DNA from: Candidatus Eiseniibacteriota bacterium
GTDB lineage: Bacteria; Orphanbacterota; Orphanbacteria; Orphanbacterales; Orphanbacteraceae
DNA length: 64,000 nucleotides
Direction: 5' to 3'
Assembly: GCA_029262235.1 (NCBI GenBank)
Contig: JAJCZU010000006.1
Location: forward strand, 198,934-262,933
Positions 1 to 7,996 of this stretch are shown piece by piece (within the stretch, counting starts at the first letter, position 1; each line of letters starts with the position of its first letter). The notes beneath the pieces are model-generated. The model was not told the DNA's origin. It did no database searches and worked only from the letters and a program-made list of their open reading frames with translations. The translations under genes and the position numbers were made by a program.

Positions 1-1725
1 GACCACGAAGAAGTACAGCCCGGTCGGCACGAAGCGGCCGTCGTCATCCCGTCCGTCCCAGAGCGCTCCGAAATCCGTGGCAGGCAGTGTGCGCATGCGG
101 CGACCGTTGATCGCGTACACGGCGATCTCGTCGGGCCGGGCCCCGGCCGCAAGACTCCAGCGCGCGGTCGTTTCGGCCCCGCTGCGGATCACGTTCGGAT
201 ACACGCTCAGAGCGCCCGCGTTCGAAGACGCCGGCGGGAGAGTCGTCGGCGTCGCGCCGTTGTAAAAGACGTAGAGCGAGTCGGCGGTCTCGTCGACGAC
301 CGAGAGATCGAGGTCGCCGTCGCCGTCGAGGTCGTGCGCCCATGTGTACGACCCGGTCTGCGCGACCGTCAGGCTCGTGTCGAGATTGATCATACCCGTC
401 CCGTCATTCAGAAAGACGTCGACGCCGCGGCCGCTGTAACACGAAGCCATGGCGTCGATGTCGCCGTCGCCGTCGATGTCGGCCGCGAAGACGCCGAGCG
501 GAAAATCGCGCGTCAGGCGCGTGTTGCGAACGGGGAAGACTCCCGTCCCGTCGTTCAGCAGCACGTGAATGCGGTCGTTCCACGAAGACACGGACACGAA
601 GTCGAAATCGCCGTCTCCGTCGAAGTCGTTGCCGTTCAGGCACCACGGGCCGCGGCCGATCCGGTAGTGCCCCGTCGTCAGAAACGTCCCGTCTCCCTGA
701 TTCTCGAGCACCACGAGGCTGTCGATGTCGTGACACGCCACACCGATGTCGAGATGCCCGTCCCCGTTCAGGTCGCCCGTGCGGATCGCGAAGGGCCCCG
801 TCAGCACGTCCGTGTACTGCGTCACGGTCGGGAAGAGGCCGGTGCCGTCGTTGTAGAACAGGTAGACGCGGTTCTGCGAGCGTGACGTCACGCAAAGGTC
901 GATGTCGTTGTCCCCGTCGAAGTCGCCGCCGTGAATCTGGCGCGTCTGCACGCCGGCCGGGTAGGTGCCGTTTGCCGTGAACGTGCCGGTGCCGTCGTTC
1001 GCGAGTACGGACATGGTGCCGCCGTTGATGTCGGCCGTCGCCACATCCTGATCTCCGTCGTTGTCGAAGTCGTCCCCGTAGATCGAAGACGGGAGCAGGC
1101 CGACGCCATAGTCGGCACGCGCGTCGAAGATCCCGTCACCGCCGTCGTTCAGGAACACCGAGACGTTGTTCGTCCCTTCGTTGGGCACGGCGAGGTCCGG
1201 GGTGCCGTCGTTATCGAGATCCCCGCCGTGGATGAAGTACGGGATGTTCGCCGCCGGATACGTCTTCACGGTCTTCCACTCCGCCGTCGCGGGCGCCGAC
1301 GCGATCGTGAACGCGAAGAAGTGCCCGCCCGGCAGGCTGTCGGTCGGCGAGGATCGGAGCGCGCGGTGCAGGTTGATGCTGACGAGATCCCCCGGCAGCC
1401 ACGCTTTCGGCCCGTTCGTGAACACGATCGTGTCGCCCGCGAGCGCGACGTTCCCCGTGTGCAGTCCCGACATCGTCGCCGCCACGCGCACCATGTCCGG
1501 CGCGAGGTTCGTCGGCGTCGCGTCGAGCACGACGCGGATCTCGGAGAGCGCGGGCGAAACTGCAAGCGCATAGCGTGAGGGCGACGTGTCCGTCACGCCG
1601 AGGGCCCGGGCGTCTCCCGGGGTCAGAAGCGCCAGCACGGTCAGCAGCGCGGGCAGCGCAGGCAGCGCGAAAACGAGCGCGCGCCTTGCGGTCCGCCCGA
1701 TTCGTGTGAGGGACGTCATTCCCAT
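1..1725 (-). CDS. Secreted FG-GAP/VCBS repeat protein with FlgD-like C-terminal domain (partial, 3' end beyond window)
   Basis: The frame stays open to the window edge and encodes about 575 residues, of which only the last few seem to be missing. Two in-frame ATGs lie at 1725 and 1719, and AGGAG sits 8 bases before the first, so I start there. An N-terminal signal peptide (arginines, then a long Leu/Ala stretch ending near ARA) is followed by an Ig-like segment. Seven FG-GAP/VCBS-type calcium-loop repeats come next (for example DFDNDGDQD, DFDGDNDID, DLNGDGHLD, DIDGDGDID, DLDGDGDLD). The visible C-terminus reads VYAINGRRMRTL...WDGRDDDG...TGLYFFVV, a FlgD-like or type-IX-like sorting domain. 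The family is usually extracellular and adhesive or carbohydrate-binding; no catalytic site is visible. The start overlaps the stop of amrS, so the two may be cotranscribed. Function is unknown. Confidence 0.85.
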   Translation of the reverse strand, partial: MGMTSLTRIGRTARRALVFALPALPALLTVLALLTPGDARALGVTDTSPSRYALAVSPALSEIRVVLDATPTNLAPDMVRVAATMSGLHTGNVALAGDTIVFTNGPKAWLPGDLVSINLHRALRSSPTDSLPGGHFFAFTIASAPATAEWKTVKTYPAANIPYFIHGGDLDNDGTPDLAVPNEGTNNVSVFLNDGGDGIFDARADYGVGLLPSSIYGDDFDNDGDQDVATADINGGTMSVLANDGTGTFTANGTYPAGVQTRQIHGGDFDGDNDIDLCVTSRSQNRVYLFYNDGTGLFPTVTQYTDVLTGPFAIRTGDLNGDGHLDIGVACHDIDSLVVLENQGDGTFLTTGHYRIGRGPWCLNGNDFDGDGDFDFVSVSSWNDRIHVLLNDGTGVFPVRNTRLTRDFPLGVFAADIDGDGDIDAMASCYSGRGVDVFLNDGTGMINLDTSLTVAQTGSYTWAHDLDGDGDLDLSVVDETADSLYVFYNGATPTTLPPASSNAGALSVYPNVIRSGAETTARWSLAAGARPDEIAVYAINGRRMRTLPATDFGALWDGRDDDGRFVPTGLYFFVV

Positions 1726-2819
1726 GATTCCTTCTCCTGTCGTTGAAATGAAACTCTGCGGGGAAGACCCGGGGATGAAGGTCCGTTTCGCGTATCGTGG
1801 AATACTCCGGGAACCGTGTGGCCGCAGTGGCCGCACTTTCCGTTGACAATATTATTGGCGAGAATCGAGTGCCAGCTTCTTTCGATGATCGCGCGTGCAC
1901 ACGACGGGCAGTACGTGGTCTGTCCCTCCGGATCGTGAATGTTTCCTACATAAACGAACTGGAGCCCTGCTTCGCGTGCGATAGTGCGCGCGCGGTGCAG
2001 AGTGGAGGCGGGCGTCCGCGGCCTGTCCTGCATGCGATAGTCGGGATGAAAGGCGGTGAAGTGCACGGGGACGTCCGTTCCGATCTCGCGCGCGATCCAG
2101 GCGCATTCGTCACGCAGTTCGCGGGTCCCGTCGTTCAGCCCCGGGATCAGCAGCGTCGTGATTTCGAGCCAGACATCCGTTTCATGACGCAGCCAGAGCA
2201 GCGTTTCGCGCACGGGTTCCAGGTCGCTCAGCGTCGTTTTCTGATAGAACTCGTTGGTGAAGCCTTTGAGATCGACGTTGGCGGCGTCGATTGCGGCGAA
2301 GATCTCGCGGCGCGCTTCGGCGTGCACGTAGCCCGCCGTGACCATGACCGTGCGGATGTCGTGATCGTGCGCGATCCGCGCCACATCGATCACGAACTCA
2401 CCGAAGATGACAGGATCGTTATATGTAAACGCGATGGAGTCGCACGCTTCGTCGATCGCCGTCTGCACGATGCGGGCCGGGGACACGTGACCGCTCTGAA
2501 TCTCGTCGATTTTCGCCTTCGAGATGTCCCAGTTCTGGCAGAACTTGCATCCGAGATTGCAGCCGGCCGTGCCGAACGAAAGAACGGATGTTCCGGGAAG
2601 GAAATGGTGGAGCGGCTTCTTCTCGATGGGATCCGCCGCAACCGCGGTCGGGCGTCCATATCCGAGCGTCACGAGTTCGCCCTCGTGATTCTGTCGTATG
2701 TAGCAGAAACCGGCCTGACCGGGACGAAGCCGGCAATCGCGCGGGCAGAGCGTGCACAGAATGCGGCCGTCTGATTCGGGCCGCCACCAGCGCGCACGAT
2801 GGAGTGAACTGGCTGTCAT
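1716..2819 (-). CDS. amrS: AmmeMemoRadiSam system radical SAM enzyme AmrS
   Basis: This 367-residue protein has the features of AmrS. An N-terminal CTLCPRDC segment (C22, C25, C29) and C39 in GQAGFC precede the radical SAM cluster motif C87-x3-C91-x2-C94 in GTAGCNLGCKFCQNWD. The C-terminus adds a CPSC and a CGHC pair, probably a zinc knuckle. AmrS belongs to the AmmeMemoRadiSam trio, whose chemistry is poorly defined; its Memo and AMMECR1 partners are not in this window. The upstream interval (2820-2913) is divergent with the lipoprotein gene. The last bases overlap the start of the FG-GAP protein gene, an unexpected partner. The family call is secure; the substrate is unknown. Confidence 0.93.
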   Translation of the reverse strand: MTASSLHRARWWRPESDGRILCTLCPRDCRLRPGQAGFCYIRQNHEGELVTLGYGRPTAVAADPIEKKPLHHFLPGTSVLSFGTAGCNLGCKFCQNWDISKAKIDEIQSGHVSPARIVQTAIDEACDSIAFTYNDPVIFGEFVIDVARIAHDHDIRTVMVTAGYVHAEARREIFAAIDAANVDLKGFTNEFYQKTTLSDLEPVRETLLWLRHETDVWLEITTLLIPGLNDGTRELRDECAWIAREIGTDVPVHFTAFHPDYRMQDRPRTPASTLHRARTIAREAGLQFVYVGNIHDPEGQTTYCPSCARAIIERSWHSILANNIVNGKCGHCGHTVPGVFHDTRNGPSSPGLPRRVSFQRQEKESWE

Positions 2820-2843
2820 TCGTTCGATTCCCGGGGAAAGGTG

Positions 2844-2873
2844 TTGACCGGCGTCGGGAGCGATTTCTATTAT
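2844..2873 (+). promoter_or_regulatory. Sigma-70-type promoter for the lipoprotein gene
   Basis: TTGACC (2844-2849) is followed after 18 bases by TATTAT (2868-2873), which continues as TATTATAACC. Transcription should start near 2880, about 34 bases before the GTG start at 2914. The same layout (TTG-hexamer, 18 bases, TATTATA) occurs before mraZ. Confidence 0.65.
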
Positions 2874-2913
2874 AACCGAGTCCCGTTGAACCGCACAGGA
2901 AAGAGGAGGCTTC

Positions 2914-3510
2914 GTGGTACCGTCGATCCGCCCATGTTTCTCAGCTGTTTGCTGTTTCGCGCTCTGCCTCCTTCTCTTTCTCGGATGCGCCGTTCCCGAT
3001 TACGACCCCGATCTCACGGAAATAGGAGGGGGCGGTGTCGATGGGGGCGTGCCCGTCGCCGAAACGGAGGCCGGCCAGACACCCGAGGAGAGCGAAGGCG
3101 ATTTCCAGGACGGGTTTCGATCCAACAAGCACGCCACGGTCACAACGGACATCGATACGTACGATATTCGGAATATCGCGTTCGATACGGGGCTCGGCTA
3201 CGGTCGCGCCCGCACTCTGCTCGGCTTCTATCTGAATACGCGCCTCGAAATCGAGATCAAGTACATTTCCAGCTTTCGTGTGCTCGACCGCATAACCCTC
3301 ACGGACGCGCTCGCCGTCGACAGTCGCTACGACATGGTCGAGGAACAGGACCTCGACTACATCTTCCGACTCGAACTCAAAAAGACCACGGGCGAGAGGA
3401 TCGAATACATCGTGCGCATCAATTCGATCCGGGGACAACTGGTTGAAGGCGGAAGCATCTCGCTTACGGGAGACGAACTGCAGACACTCCGCAAAGCGGT
3501 TTTCTACTAG
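2914..3510 (+). CDS. Unknown lipoprotein
   Basis: The 198-residue product starts at a GTG with AAGAGGAGG five bases upstream. A hydrophobic leader ends in LLLFLGC, so C25 is the likely lipidated cysteine and the protein would be anchored in the inner or outer membrane. After it comes a low-complexity acidic and Gly-rich linker (about 30-60), then a roughly 135-residue domain with alternating strands (DTYDIRNIAFDTG, LGFYLNTRLEIEIKYISSF, LDYIFRLELKKTTGERIEY). I do not recognise a family. The linker plus C-terminal domain resembles periplasmic assembly or binding lipoproteins in outline only. It has its own promoter and stands alone between the divergent amrS gene and the acetyltransferase gene. 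Confidence 0.8.
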   Translation: MVPSIRPCFSAVCCFALCLLLFLGCAVPDYDPDLTEIGGGGVDGGVPVAETEAGQTPEESEGDFQDGFRSNKHATVTTDIDTYDIRNIAFDTGLGYGRARTLLGFYLNTRLEIEIKYISSFRVLDRITLTDALAVDSRYDMVEEQDLDYIFRLELKKTTGERIEYIVRINSIRGQLVEGGSISLTGDELQTLRKAVFY

Positions 3511-3551
3511 GAGCGTCGGGCATCGCGTGAAGCCGCCGCCGGCGCGCTCCT
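3509..3551 (+). terminator. Possible terminator hairpin after the lipoprotein gene
   Basis: AGGAGCG (3509-3515) pairs with CGCTCCT (3545-3551) around a loop that contains a smaller GCC/GGC hairpin. There is no clear T-run directly after it, so intrinsic termination is uncertain. Confidence 0.3.
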
Positions 3552-3587
3552 CTACAAGTATCATTTCTCCATGATGGATATCTGACG

Positions 3588-4820
3588 ATGAAAATACGCC
3601 CTTTTGACAGCAAGAAGGATTTGAAAGACGTCTATCGCATCTGGCGTGAAGTCGGATGGATCGAAGGAGAGAAGAACGACGAGAAAGGTCTCGCCGCTTT
3701 TCTGAAGGGCAGCGCCGGCTTCGTCGCCGAGCATGCGGGCGCAGCCGAGTGCGCCGTCTTTTCGCAGCCCGGCACCATCCGGTATCTGGCGAGCGAACTG
3801 CCGTTTTCGTGTGTTACGGCGGTGACAACGAGCCGCATCGCGCGGCGTCTCGGACTGGCCGGCGGGATGACGGCTTCTCTCGTCAGAAAAGCGGCCGACG
3901 AGGGCGCTCTCGTCGCCGGGCTCGGCATGTTCGAACAGGGCTTTTACGACAAGCTCGGATTCGGCTCGGGAAATCTGGAGCACATCGTTACGTTTCGTCC
4001 CGCCGATCTCATGCTGCCGGGCAAGGCGCGGATTCCCGTTCGTCTCGGCATCGAAGACGCCGATCGTATGCACCGGAACAGGCTTGGTCGCATGAGGCGC
4101 CATGGCGCATGCCGGATTACGTCTCCCGGCGTCACGCAGGCCGAGGCGTTCTGGACGAGCAGCAGCAGTTTCGGTCTCGGGTACGAAGACGAGAACGGCG
4201 AACTCACCCATCACGTCTGGTTCGGCAAGATGACGGGCGAGAATGGCCCCCTGCGTCTCGACTGGCTCGCGTTCCGCACGTGGGAAGAGTTCCGGGAACT
4301 GCTTCTGCTGATCAAGGGGCTCGGCGACCAGGTATGGACGGTCGCGATGCTGCAGCCGGCCGGCGTGCAGATTCAGGATCTCATTCGCGGCCCGATTGCG
4401 TCGTACCATCGTACGAAGGGAAACGATCACGTCACGATGAACCGCGGAATCGCGTGGTGGCAGATGCGGATGGTCGATGTTGCCGGGTGCTTTCTGAAGA
4501 CGTCGCTCGCCTGCGATGATATCGCGTTCCAGTTGCGCGTTACGGATCCGATCGCGGAGAAGCTTGACGATGCCGGATGGCGCGGTGTTGCCGGCGATTA
4601 CATCGTGAAGCTCGGTTCTGAGTGCCGGGCGGAAGCCGGGCGTGGAAAGGATCTGCCTGTTCTCGAAACCGACGTCGGAAGCCTCACGCGGATGTGGCTC
4701 GGTGTCCTGCCTGCAAGCGGCCTGGCCGCGATTGGTCGTCTCAAAGCCCCCGACGAACTCCTCGCCGCGCTCGATCGTGCGTTCGCGCTCCCGGAACCGA
4801 AACCCGACTGGTCGTTCTAG
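3588..4820 (+). CDS. Eis-like GNAT acetyltransferase with SCP2-like C-terminal domain
   Basis: This 410-residue protein matches the size and layout of Eis-family N-acetyltransferases (two GNAT folds and a C-terminal sterol-carrier-like domain). The N-terminal GNAT core shows the acetyl-CoA loop RRLGLAGGMTASLVRKA (about 86-102) and the later motif FYDKLGFG (about 119-126). The protein ends in Phe (PDWSF). In mycobacterial Eis the carboxylate of a terminal Phe is the catalytic base, so the matching end is notable. Eis enzymes acetylate amines of aminoglycosides or peptides; the substrate here cannot be read from sequence. The ATG at 3588 has no strong ribosome binding site. The neighbours are unrelated. 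Confidence 0.8.
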   Translation: MKIRPFDSKKDLKDVYRIWREVGWIEGEKNDEKGLAAFLKGSAGFVAEHAGAAECAVFSQPGTIRYLASELPFSCVTAVTTSRIARRLGLAGGMTASLVRKAADEGALVAGLGMFEQGFYDKLGFGSGNLEHIVTFRPADLMLPGKARIPVRLGIEDADRMHRNRLGRMRRHGACRITSPGVTQAEAFWTSSSSFGLGYEDENGELTHHVWFGKMTGENGPLRLDWLAFRTWEEFRELLLLIKGLGDQVWTVAMLQPAGVQIQDLIRGPIASYHRTKGNDHVTMNRGIAWWQMRMVDVAGCFLKTSLACDDIAFQLRVTDPIAEKLDDAGWRGVAGDYIVKLGSECRAEAGRGKDLPVLETDVGSLTRMWLGVLPASGLAAIGRLKAPDELLAALDRAFALPEPKPDWSF

Positions 4821-5017
4821 CGCCCCCCGCAATTCGCGGATTCCGACCACTTGGTAGGCAGCGTGCGTCCACACGGTGGGCGGCCGTTCCCCTGCGCCAC
4901 CGCCTTTGATTCGCCCCTTCGCGCTCTTTGAACCACACTCTGCGCCGCTATTCCCCGATTGAAACGAACGGCATGGCTCTTGCGTGACACCTGCTTTCAT
5001 GGGCCGGGGGCGGTCAG

Positions 5018-7996
5018 GTGAGTGACGTGAAACACGGCGTTTGCATGCTGATATACACATGCGCCGTTCTCTGGCAGTGCGGATCGTTGTCCGCGTCTGC
5101 AAAGGTTCCCGAACCTGTCTTTTCTTCGCACTTCATGGATCGTGGCGCCCTGTTTCTTTCCAACGGGTCGCTTCTGGCGTCAGACTCTTCCGGAGTCTGG
5201 AGAGTGCGCGCTCCCGATGGCACGTCTCAATTCTGGCCCGGCCTTCCGGCACGGTACGGCGCAACGGCGTACGGTCGTGTCGAGCGCGCGGGGATGAATG
5301 AGGTGCTGTTCCTGACCGAGGGGAATCGCGTAGAACGCTATGCGGAGGACGGCGAAAGTGTCGGAGGCATCACACTGCCTATTCACGATGCCGCTGCGAT
5401 TCTCCTTCTGCCGCCGGATCGTGAGTCGGAAACGAGGCTGCTGGCGCATTCCGCGCGCGATCTCTGCGCGGTCGACGCGGCCGGCCGCACTGTTTTCGAG
5501 TGGCGAGCGCCGGCGGATGAGGAGATCGCGGGAGTCGCCTGGACCGAAACGCGGGAGGGGCGCCTGATCGCGATCGCGGCGGGCAGGTCGCTTCATATTC
5601 TCGACGAGTTCGGCGTGAGCCGGTCGGGATGGCCGGTCGCCGTGCTTCAACCGCTAGTTTCGCCGCCCCTGTTTCCGATTGCGGATATCGAACGCGTTCT
5701 GTGTGCCGACCGGCTGGGTCGCATACACGCCTGGAACCTGAATGGTGAGATAAGTGGGGGCTGGCCCTACGACACGAGCACCTGGAATGAACGTGTCGAT
5801 CTTGCCGCCGCGGACTGGGACCGGGACGGAGTGGACGAGATCTGTGTGGCCGCTTCGGAAGGGTATTGGGTGCTGCGTTCCGACGGCCGGGTCATTCCCG
5901 GCACTCCGGTCTACTCGCGTAGCGCGGACGTCGTTCCGCCCCTGCTGATCGATCTCGATGGCGATTCGGCGCCGGAGGTCGTCGGAGCCACCGTCGGGTT
6001 CGGGGCGTTTGCGCTCCGGTTCAATGGCGAACTGTTCGATCTCCCGTGGGGCGAACGGTTCGTGCCGCTTCTCGCCAGGATCGGCGCGTCGGGCGGTTTG
6101 ATTGCGGGGCGCCTGGACGGCGAATGGATATCGTTCCCGGTCTCTCCGGGCCCTTCTGAAGGTTCATGGACGATGCGGGGCGGCGATCCGCTCCGCTCGA
6201 ACGGCCGCGCCGGCGTCCTGCTGCGTCTCCCCGCGATCCATGTGGAGCAGCGCCCCGACTCGACGATTCATGCGGGACGGGACGGAACGTTCGAAGTAAA
6301 GATCAGCAACCGGTTCGACAGACCGATCGAGCAGGCGGCGCTTACACTGACCGGCCGTCGCGGGGATGCGATCACAGTTCCCTACGGCTCGATCGGACCG
6401 CGCGACTCGTCCTCCGTTCGATTCCGCGCGCCGGTGCCGCTGGTCTCCGACAGCGCAGAGGTCTTCACATGGCTCGTCACGGAGAGGGGCGTGCCCTTCA
6501 CGGCAGGCAACATCTCCGCATGGCGTTTGCACCGGAACGTGCCCTGGCATTCCGTCGACCAGGCGATCGGCGACAGGCAAATCGATCAACTGGAGATGCA
6601 GGGCGATCTCGTGACGCGCTTCGAGGGCGGGTGGATCACGACGACGAACACGATCGGCGAACCGCGCGAGGATCTGCGCGCGGAAGCGGATGCCTTCGCC
6701 TGGTCGCCGGACGGGCTTTATCACATGAAGGACGGCGCGCTCTTCCGGACAGATCCTGTGACCGGCCAGCGCTCCCTGGCAGCCGTGCCGAGTTCTCAGA
6801 CCGCGCACTCATTTCTCGTACTCGATTCGTTTTACGTGTTCCTGGACTCCGGATGCGCTACGGGCGGCGCTGCCGAAGTGATCGGTCGTGCGGGGGGCGA
6901 CCGAACGGCGCTTGCATTCCCGCGTTCGAAAGACATGTGCGGGATTCGCAACTCGGTATTCGCGCGCACGGCGGATCATGGTTCCTCCACGCTCGTTGAA
7001 TGGATGCTGCCGCACGGGGAACGTCGTCTCTGGACGAAGGAAGGTGAGGACTGCGCGGCGTTCGCCCTGGCCGGGAACGGCGTCGCCGTTGCCTGCAGGG
7101 ACGCGCGGGGAATCCGGATCGAATACAGCACCCTTGCGGGTCCCGCGTTTCGTCTCATTGCGCGACCGAACCGCACGTCCCTGCTCGCCATGGCGCTGTC
7201 CGACACGTACGTCGTGTGGCAGGCGCCCGCAACAGGCGGAAGCCGGGTGGAAGCAGCGCGGCTCGACGGGGGAGGGGCATTCGGACTGAGCGATCTTGCG
7301 ACCAGTTCACGCACCCCGTTCGCGCTCCTTTCCGGTTCACTCGCCCTGGCCACCGGCGGCGGTACGATGCGGATCGGGCCTCTCGCTCTTCCGGATTCCC
7401 TGGCGGCGTTACCGGGATCAGAACGCGTCTTTCAATGGCGAAGTCCGAGGGTCGGCGGAACGGCCGTTACATTGTCGTGGGGAGCATCGGGGCTCGTCCC
7501 CGGGGACAGGTTTCTCGTGTGGCGGTCCGCGCCGCCCGGCCGCCGGGAGCTGGGAGTCGTCAGTCGGTCGCACCACGGGGAATATCACTTCGTCGATTCC
7601 GGTCTCCCCGTACTGCACGCCGGGATCATGCGTCAATACGGTGTGACCTGGTTTCGCGGTACGACGGCGCTCGACTCCCTGCCGATTGCGCAAGTCGAAG
7701 TTCCAGCCACGATCGAGCGATTTGCGTTCACAACGAAGGGGGGAAATCCCGTCCGGGATGAACTCGGATTTTCCGTGCGGATCCCGCCCCATGCGATCGA
7801 CCTCTATCGTCTCGATCTCTACGACGTGCGCGGGCGGCGTATGGTATCGCGTGAGCTGAGCGGCCAGGCTGGTGAAGAGTTGATCGCGATCCGATCCAGG
7901 GACTCCGGCGGCGAACTCGGCTCGGGGATCTACTTCGCTCAGCTTGTGGGCAGAGATGGTGTGGTGGCATCGCGCCGGGTGGTTCTACTGCGGTGA
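5018..7996 (+). CDS. Large secreted beta-propeller protein with C-terminal sorting domain
   Basis: The product is up to 992 residues. The GTG at 5018 is taken as start; an ATG at 5045 would leave a shorter signal peptide (MLIYTCAVLW...SLSASA) and is a real alternative. The N-terminal 350 residues show propeller-like blades with FG-GAP-type loops (DWDRDGVDE, DLDGDSAPE) and WPYD/GWP motifs typical of PQQ-like or integrin-type propellers. The middle holds an Ig-like segment (about 410-500) and a second set of beta repeats. The last 90 residues read DLYDVRGRRM...GSGIYFAQL...RRVVLLR, a FlgD-like/type-IX-like sorting tail. It is probably cell-surface or secreted; no catalytic residues are visible. 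The 197 bases upstream show no convincing promoter. The stop overlaps the end of the convergent glycosyltransferase gene by 12 bases. Confidence 0.82.
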   Translation: MSDVKHGVCMLIYTCAVLWQCGSLSASAKVPEPVFSSHFMDRGALFLSNGSLLASDSSGVWRVRAPDGTSQFWPGLPARYGATAYGRVERAGMNEVLFLTEGNRVERYAEDGESVGGITLPIHDAAAILLLPPDRESETRLLAHSARDLCAVDAAGRTVFEWRAPADEEIAGVAWTETREGRLIAIAAGRSLHILDEFGVSRSGWPVAVLQPLVSPPLFPIADIERVLCADRLGRIHAWNLNGEISGGWPYDTSTWNERVDLAAADWDRDGVDEICVAASEGYWVLRSDGRVIPGTPVYSRSADVVPPLLIDLDGDSAPEVVGATVGFGAFALRFNGELFDLPWGERFVPLLARIGASGGLIAGRLDGEWISFPVSPGPSEGSWTMRGGDPLRSNGRAGVLLRLPAIHVEQRPDSTIHAGRDGTFEVKISNRFDRPIEQAALTLTGRRGDAITVPYGSIGPRDSSSVRFRAPVPLVSDSAEVFTWLVTERGVPFTAGNISAWRLHRNVPWHSVDQAIGDRQIDQLEMQGDLVTRFEGGWITTTNTIGEPREDLRAEADAFAWSPDGLYHMKDGALFRTDPVTGQRSLAAVPSSQTAHSFLVLDSFYVFLDSGCATGGAAEVIGRAGGDRTALAFPRSKDMCGIRNSVFARTADHGSSTLVEWMLPHGERRLWTKEGEDCAAFALAGNGVAVACRDARGIRIEYSTLAGPAFRLIARPNRTSLLAMALSDTYVVWQAPATGGSRVEAARLDGGGAFGLSDLATSSRTPFALLSGSLALATGGGTMRIGPLALPDSLAALPGSERVFQWRSPRVGGTAVTLSWGASGLVPGDRFLVWRSAPPGRRELGVVSRSHHGEYHFVDSGLPVLHAGIMRQYGVTWFRGTTALDSLPIAQVEVPATIERFAFTTKGGNPVRDELGFSVRIPPHAIDLYRLDLYDVRGRRMVSRELSGQAGEELIAIRSRDSGGELGSGIYFAQLVGRDGVVASRRVVLLR

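Noticed and set aside
404-1139. Arg/Thr-rich short frames within the first 1.7 kb
   Set aside because: The true frame on the minus strand is open to the window edge and encodes clear FG-GAP repeats; the short frames are shadows.
3561-5102. A 513-codon open frame opposite the acetyltransferase gene
   Set aside because: Arg-rich translation without domain features, fully antisense to a recognised GNAT gene.
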